NCBI RefSeq assembly: GCF_964275005.1
Contig: NC_092696.1
Coordinates: forward strand, 25,054,972 to 25,118,971
Direction: 5' to 3'
DNA from: Diadema setosum
Lineage: Eukaryota; Echinodermata; Echinoidea; Diadematoida; Diadematidae
Length of the DNA stretch: 64,000 bases
The translations under genes were made by a program, and so were the position numbers. Numbering within the stretch: the first letter of the stretch is position 1; every line of letters begins with the position of its first letter. Positions 58,371-64,000 of this stretch are shown here, in pieces. Under the pieces are notes generated by a model. That model was not told where the DNA came from. It ran no database searches and saw only the letters and a program-made list of their open reading frames with translations.

Positions 58371-58676
58371 TTGGTTTGTTGGTGGCAGCTGTTAGTCTCT
58401 GTGACCAGACTGTCATATGAAAACAGGGAAGTGCAATCTACAAATTTAGCAGGATGCAGTTTTAATGTGTATTTATATCAATTTATATTCTGCATCATAT
58501 CGATAGTGTCAAAGACTTGAGCAATGCAAGAAAAGGAACAGAATACTTTACCAATATCATGTGCCTTGCAGGAATGCATCATCTTTTTTTTCTGTAACTA
58601 CATTGTAGTTTAAGGAAGATGTCTCATGAGTGATGGACATCACTCTCTTTGAGAAAGTTTAAAACAATAATGCTAT

Positions 58677-58682
58677 AATAAA
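58677..58682 (+). terminator. Possible FAR polyadenylation signal
   Basis: An AATAAA hexamer lies about 1.64 kb after the FAR stop codon. Another lies at 62182-62187, past two long repeats. The first is the more economical choice, but no cleavage site can be seen. Confidence 0.3.
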
Positions 58683-59009
58683 TGTCTTGTGTCTAGATTT
58701 ATGTACATGGTTGCCGTAGAGTACTGTTAAGTGTTGCTTGAAGGTTTAGAGTAGAGTATTGTTATCTACGATTTCTTCTTTTTCAAAATTGATTTATGTT
58801 TTTGAAGTCTTATGAACAGATTTAGACACAGATATCTATCCACAGCAGGATCCTGTGGAATGAATAGATGATGAAATTTCTACAAATGTAGATGTATGTA
58901 TTTCTTCAAATGTAGATACAGTATTTGTATACTCTAAAAAGATGAGAAAGATGTTGGATTTGTGTATTGCTATCTTACAGCCAAAAGTATTAGATTTTTC
59001 TCTTTTTAT

Positions 59010-59964
59010 GCTTCCGCAACGAAGTGGCCGGAGGCATTATGTTTTCGGGTCGTCCGTCCGTTTTGTTTTTGTCGATATCTCAAGAACCGTGTGGTGGTTT
59101 TACATCAAACTTGGTATGAGGGTATATCCTTGGGGGATAATACTTTGTGTGGATTTTAGGGTCACAGGGTCAAAGGTCAAAGGTCACAGGTTATTTTGTG
59201 GGAAAAAAAAATGAAATTTCATGTTTTTCTCCATATCTCGCAAATGGTTCAAGGTATCTTCATGGTTCTTCATGGAACTTAGTATATATGCTTGTTCCAA
59301 TGGGCAGTGATTATCTAGGGAAGTTGGGGTCATGGTTCAAAGGTCAGGGGGTCAAACGTCAAGGTGAACTCCTCAAAATATCACTACTTTCCTTATATTT
59401 ATGCAATGCCTAAAGGTTTTTTTAAAAAAACTTGATGTATGCATGTATTACCCGATATATATTCTGTGGGAAGTTTCTTGCCAAAAGGTCAAAGGTCAAA
59501 AGGTCAAAGGTCAAGTGAAAGTGTTGAATTGCCCTTTTTCCTCCATATCTCAAAAGTAACTCAAGGTATCATCATGAAACTTACATATTTATGCATGTTC
59601 AACCTAACAGTGATTCTCTTTGGAACTGTGAGGTCAAAGGTCAAAGGCCAGGTTTAGATAATGCTATTTTCCCATTTGATACTGAAATTATACTTTTTCT
59701 CAATACCTGGAAATTACTCAATGCATAAACTTATAAAAGGGTCAAAAGTCAAGTAAAAATCATCAGTTCCCCAACCATTCATCAAATTGAACCTAGTTCT
59801 AGGAAAGTGAACATTCAGCACATTTGTGGCAAACCTGTCATTTTAATATTTTGCCAATTGTGTGAAACTGTCATCACACATTGTCAAGACATTGTACTAT
59901 AGACCTATTAGGAGAACCATGCATTATGGCGGAGGCATATCAGTCGCCGTAGCGATATATCTAG
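59010..59964 (+). mobile_element. Repeat family H1, Helitron-like, with AGGTCA clusters
   Basis: It starts near ATGCTTCCGCAACGAAGTGG and contains repeated phrases on a period of about 150-180 bp (CCATATCTC..., ATCATGAAACTT...). It ends with a TCGC-CGTA-GCGA hairpin, a short spacer and CTAG-T (59961-59964), the Helitron 3' pattern. Another copy lies inverted at 30165-30760. No Rep/helicase is present. Confidence 0.65.
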
Positions 59965-60716
59965 TTTAAAAAGTATTTTGTTGCTTTGTCTGCTGGCACA
60001 AGGAAAAGTTTGACATACTTTATACATTATCCCAATCCACTCCTAGTAGATATTTCTATCATATCATCAAGTTCTCCATTGAGGTTTGCAATGGCTGCAA
60101 TGAGACACGTCTATGTAAGGTTGGTTCTGGCTGGTCTGTACATGACGAGCACTGGTATGGCAGTGCCCTGACGACTGTCAGATTATCTGGAAACCTTGCT
60201 CCTCTTGGAATCGGAAGAATGGAAAGCAAATTAAATTAAATTAACACAAATGAGAAACTTTTCTGACCATTTAATGTTAAAAAGAAAAGAAAAATAGAAA
60301 ATGTTCACATAAAAATGTAAACAACAGTACTCATGAGAAATAAATAATCATGTGCATAATACGTACATATATTTCGTGGTATATCATGGTATACTGGTGG
60401 AAGAGAGACAGAAACGAAATTCTTTTCCTTCTCTCCGTTTTTTTTCCTCTCTCTTTTCCTCTTTAACAAGAGAGCTTGTGTTTGTCTGTCCGTCTGTTCG
60501 TTTGTTTGTTTGTATAAGTCTGTATGTGTATGCAATTTTTATGTATACTGCATATCTAAGCAACTTGTTTCCTTGATGTTATTTAGTTGTTGTTTTTTTT
60601 TTTGTCCACGAGAAGACTGCAAAATGCAAGCTTAGCTTTCAGCACGTCTCCTCCATTTCCTGCAACTTTGATTGTAATTCAATTTCATCTGCTTATGTGA
60701 TGCGTAGTATTGTTAT

Positions 60717-62085
60717 ACCCCCGCCACACAAAGTGTGAAGGGGGTATATAGGAATCACCGTGATGTTGGTCGGGTGGGCGGTCGGGTGGTCGGGCCATCT
60801 GTTGCAAAATCTTGCGTCGCGAACTCCTCCTACAGTTTTGAAGCAACTTAAATGAAAATTAGGGTAAATGATGATATTGAGGTATAGATGTGCAAGACAT
60901 GTTTTTTGTGTTTGTCGGACAATGCGTTGCCATGGTAACCATAATTTTACCAAAACCTTGTGGATTGAATAACTTCCATAGTATTTAAGCAGTCAATTTC
61001 AAAATTGGTATCTATGATGATCTATAGGTGTAGTTATGCAAGACACTCTTTGTGTTTGTACTTGACAAAGCTTTGCCATGGTAGCCGCATGTTTTCTTCG
61101 AAATCTTGTGGAGTGAACAACTTCTACAGTTTTGAAGCAATTGAAATCAAATTTGGTAGGTATTATGGCCTTGAGGCATAGATGTGGAGCACAATTTTTG
61201 TGTTTGTCGGACAAAACGTTGCCATGGTAACCATAATTTTACCAAAACCTTGTGGATTGAATAGCTTCCACATCATTCAAGCAATTAAGGTCAAATTTAG
61301 TATGTATGATGATCAGGAGGTGTAGTTATGCAAGACACCAATGTGTTAATATAAGAAAAATGTGTTGCCATTGTAACCACTCATTTTTGTATCAAATTGA
61401 ACCATTTAATCTATGAAGGTGAAATTTGGTGTGTATGATGCTCTTTAAGTGTAGTTTTGCAAAATGTCCTTTGTATTTGTATCGGACAATGCGTTGCCAT
61501 GGTAACCGCATGTACTTTTTTTTTTTAATCCTGTGGAGTGAACTTCTTCCACAGTTTTCAAGCAATTGAAACCAAATTTGGTAGGCATTATGGCCCTGAG
61601 GTATAGATGTGGAACACATAATTTTTGTGTTTGTCAAACAAACCGTTGCCATGGTAACCACAATTTTACCAAAACTTTGCAGATCAAATAACTTTTCCAT
61701 CATTCAAGCAATTTAAGTCAAATTTAGTATGTATCATGATCAAGAAGTGTAGTTTTGCAAGACACCAATGTGTTAGTTTAAGGAAAATGTGTTGCCATGG
61801 TAACCACTCATTTTTGTATCAAAATAAACCATTCAAGCTACGAAGGTCAAATTTGGTGTGTATGATGGTCTTTAAGTGTAGTGATGCTGGGGGAAAGCAT
61901 GTTTCCATTTGCTGTAAGTTTTATACTCGGTGTCAACTCTGTAATTGTACAGTAAACTAAAATTATTCTGTTTCCAATTCGACAAATGCACAAACTTGGT
62001 ATTAACGTCATTGCCCTCATGACATCACATGCTATAAAGCAACACTAGGGGCGGGGGTATTAATCACCTTCAGTGATAATTCTAG
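60717..62085 (+). mobile_element. Repeat family H2, Helitron-like, tandem-unit interior
   Basis: It starts TACCCCCGCCACACAAAGTG, carries about seven internal units of roughly 140-150 bp, and closes with GGGGCGGGGGTATTAATCAC, a hairpin ATCAC-CTTCA-GTGAT and TCTAG-T (62082-62085). Each unit carries GTTGCCATGGTAAC or a variant. The 5' end lacks a clear TC, so the Helitron assignment rests on the 3' end. Confidence 0.6.
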
Positions 62086-63004
62086 TTAATTTCGTGTATT
62101 TTTCTTTGTTACTTGTACCTGTTTATTGTATTGATATTGTGTTATTTTGTGTATGTAAATGTTTTGCATTGTTGGAAATTAAATAAATGAAATGGAGGGA
62201 CAAGAATCATACCCCTTGGAATTGCTGGTTTAAAGTTCACCAACTTTTTTGATAATTTCATAGCAGTTGGTAGGCAAGAAATAATGAACTTTCAGGAGAT
62301 GTCTGTAAATACTGAGTAAAATGGGCATTTCCCGCATCTATGCTAGAGGCAAGATGATGACCCATCTCAACAAAGTACATGTTCGAATTCTTTTGTGACT
62401 TGACTCGATCATTTTCCAACTCGTTATCAATGTATGAATTGCATGTATCATTATGGGATTTTTTTTTTTTAACCCAGTATATGAAATGTTAACTGTATTA
62501 GAAGGAAAAATTATATAAATTTTATGTGATTCAATTTTCTGTGAGTAAAAAAGTTTTTCGAGAAAGTTGTATCACTGAAGTAAATTTATTTTTTATAATA
62601 AAGGTATTTTGAGTACTCGTATTGTGATAATAATTTACTCTTCAGATCAAATTTATATGATTTATTACGGGTATTTATGGGTTGCATTATGCCTTTGGTT
62701 ATCCAAGGTTTTGTTATGCCCGTTTGTTTTTATAAGGGTTAGTGGTATATTTTTCTCATGTAAGTCAATTAACCTTGATATAAATATATCAGAGGCACTG
62801 TGGGTATTGGACTACTGGAACACCTCTGACTAGCCTTCATTTACCAGATCAGAAATTAAAAGTTTGATATTCGAGAGGTTTCTTTCTGTACATTTGTTTG
62901 TGTGGTGGTATAGGTAAGGAAAATACAAGAAGCGTACAAAATAGGACGTCACAAAGAACAAAGAGAAAACACGTCACAATCAAGGGGGTAGAAAATCGCA
63001 GATG

Positions 63005-63047
63005 AGGGAGAGAGAGAGAGAGAGAGAGAAAGAAAGAAAGAAAGAAG
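63005..63047. repeat. (AG)n / (AAAG)n microsatellite
   Basis: About 11 AG units then AAAG units, at the 3' boundary of the Penelope-like element. Confidence 0.95.
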
Positions 63048-63049
63048 GA

Positions 63050-64000
63050 TTATTCCCTAACGGGGAAAGAACGGAAAGAAACATTCAGTCCATTGGGTTG
63101 AAGGCAGCCGAGGCGATGGATTAGTTGTTCTTCTCGTAGTTTGCGGACTTCGTCTGTGCCACCATGACAGGTCGTCATTACACCGATCTTTAGGTGATTA
63201 ATGGTGTGCCCGGGCAGGTTGAAGTGCTGGGCCACTGAAGTCCCGGTGTATTGAGCCTTACTGATCGGAGGTGTTCGGTTGCGCGATCTGCTAGTCTCCG
63301 TTTCGTCTGTCCTATGTACATGTAGATCTTGTGGCAGGCTGTACAAGTGATCGCGTAGATCACATTCTCAACGGTACAGGTGAACCGATCGCGAACAACC
63401 CAGGTGTATTTAGGGCCTTTGATGTGTGCTGCTCCATCCACATGGCTGCATGTGTTGCACCTTCTCCTTCCACATGGTTGGGTACCGCATCCCAAATCTG
63501 CTTCAGACTGTGCCTGGACCTTCAACCCCGTGTGGACCAACAGATCCCGCAGACTCCGGTCCTTTTTGTATGCTACGAGAGGAGGATCTTTGAAGATTTT
63601 CCTGGTGGATGCATCTTGTAAGATGTGTGTGTTGTCCATAATGGTAGAAACGAGCTTTTGCGTTGATGGGTGATATGTCAGCACTAGTGGTACTCTGTCG
63701 CTGTTATGTTGTCTCCTGGGCTTCAGGGCTTCTTGCCGGCTCAGGCTAGAAACTTTTCTTGTCGCCTTCTTGACAACCTGTTTAGGGTAGCCACGCCGTT
63801 CAAAGAAACCGTCCATTTCATGCGATTTCTGTTGGAAGTCTTCATCATCACTGCTGAGACGGCGGAGTCTAGTGAGTTGGGAGAACAGAATTGAGCGTTT
63901 GCAGCTGGGTGGGTGAGATGATGAGTAGTTCACATAGCAATGCGCATCAGCAGGCTTGTATTGTACGCTTGTCTTTATGCGATCTCCTTCTAGGCTGAGT
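63050..64000 (-). pseudogene. Penelope-like element, 3' part (linker and GIY-YIG endonuclease)
   Basis: The minus strand is open from the window edge to 63190. It reads YSSSHPPSCKRSILFSQLTR, LRRLSSDDEDF and FFERRGYPKQVV (end of the reverse-transcriptase region), a Cys-rich linker CGRRRCNTCSHV, and NVIYAITCTACHKIY with YIGQTKRRLADRATEHLRS. This is the GIY-YIG domain that sets Penelope-like elements apart from LINEs. The end of the domain (HFNLPGHTINHLKIGVM, LIHRLGCLQPNGLN) lies in another frame, so the copy is broken. The RT core would lie beyond the window. Confidence 0.88.

Larger units (their letters stand above)
57037..59009 (+). other. Presumed FAR 3' UTR and downstream DNA
   Basis: No coding match. 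It contains the stem-loop repeat copy at 58305 and an AATAAA at 58677. How much is transcribed cannot be told. Confidence 0.45.

Noticed and set aside
60717-62085. CRISPR-like array, because of regularly spaced repeats
   Set aside because: The units are about 140-150 bp, diverged, and in an animal repeat; there are no short spacers and no cas genes.

Overview
The window looks like nuclear DNA from an invertebrate animal. It holds two complete, intron-rich genes embedded in AT-rich, repeat-packed DNA. An echinoderm, or at least an invertebrate deuterostome, is my best inference. It rests on vertebrate-like gene structures, CCCTAA telomere-type repeats, CR1/L2-type LINE remnants, a Penelope-like element and the kinds of short inverted-repeat elements present. 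No species can be named from the sequence alone.

Region 1 (about 2.95-23.85 kb, minus strand) is cytosolic cysteine-tRNA ligase (CARS1). I placed 17 coding exons by reading splice sites and protein similarity. Together they give a 746-residue protein with every expected catalytic and zinc-binding residue. Its introns carry DNA-transposon-derived repeats, one CR1/L2-like LINE remnant (22.25-23.52 kb) and a tRNA-derived SINE head (12.4 kb).

Region 2 (about 23.9-38.7 kb) is the spacer between the two genes, which are transcribed away from each other. I see no convincing host gene here. It contains a 1-kb TA-flanked inverted-repeat element, a degenerate TTCCGAA-rich repeat, a (TA)n tract, an interstitial telomeric tract, a possible solo LTR, an AACGTT-rich element, an hAT-like element nested inside another MITE, and several further MITEs. 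There is one unexplained exon-like open segment on the minus strand at 38.0-38.15 kb.

Region 3 (38.7-57.04 kb, plus strand) is a fatty acyl-CoA reductase of the FAR1/FAR2 family. Its 13 coding exons encode 518 residues. The donor end of coding exon 4 and the pyrimidine-rich intron start behind it are tandemly triplicated. Its introns hold LINE remnants in both orientations, MITEs and a 219-bp foldback.

Region 4 (57-64 kb) holds the presumed FAR 3' UTR, then two long repeats. One carries clusters of AGGTCA direct repeats. The other carries an array of GTTGCCATGGTAAC palindromes. Both end in a hairpin followed by CTAG, as Helitrons do. The window closes with the 3' part of a Penelope-like element (minus strand) running off the edge.

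The two host genes have separate jobs: charging tRNA(Cys) in the cytosol, and making fatty alcohol for ether lipids at peroxisomes. Nothing suggests they act in one pathway. I found no CRISPR array, operon or prokaryotic island. The most unusual signals are repeat-borne: candidate transcription-factor-site arrays, several MITE families sharing TTAA-AGG ends, the triplicated splice donor and the foldback.
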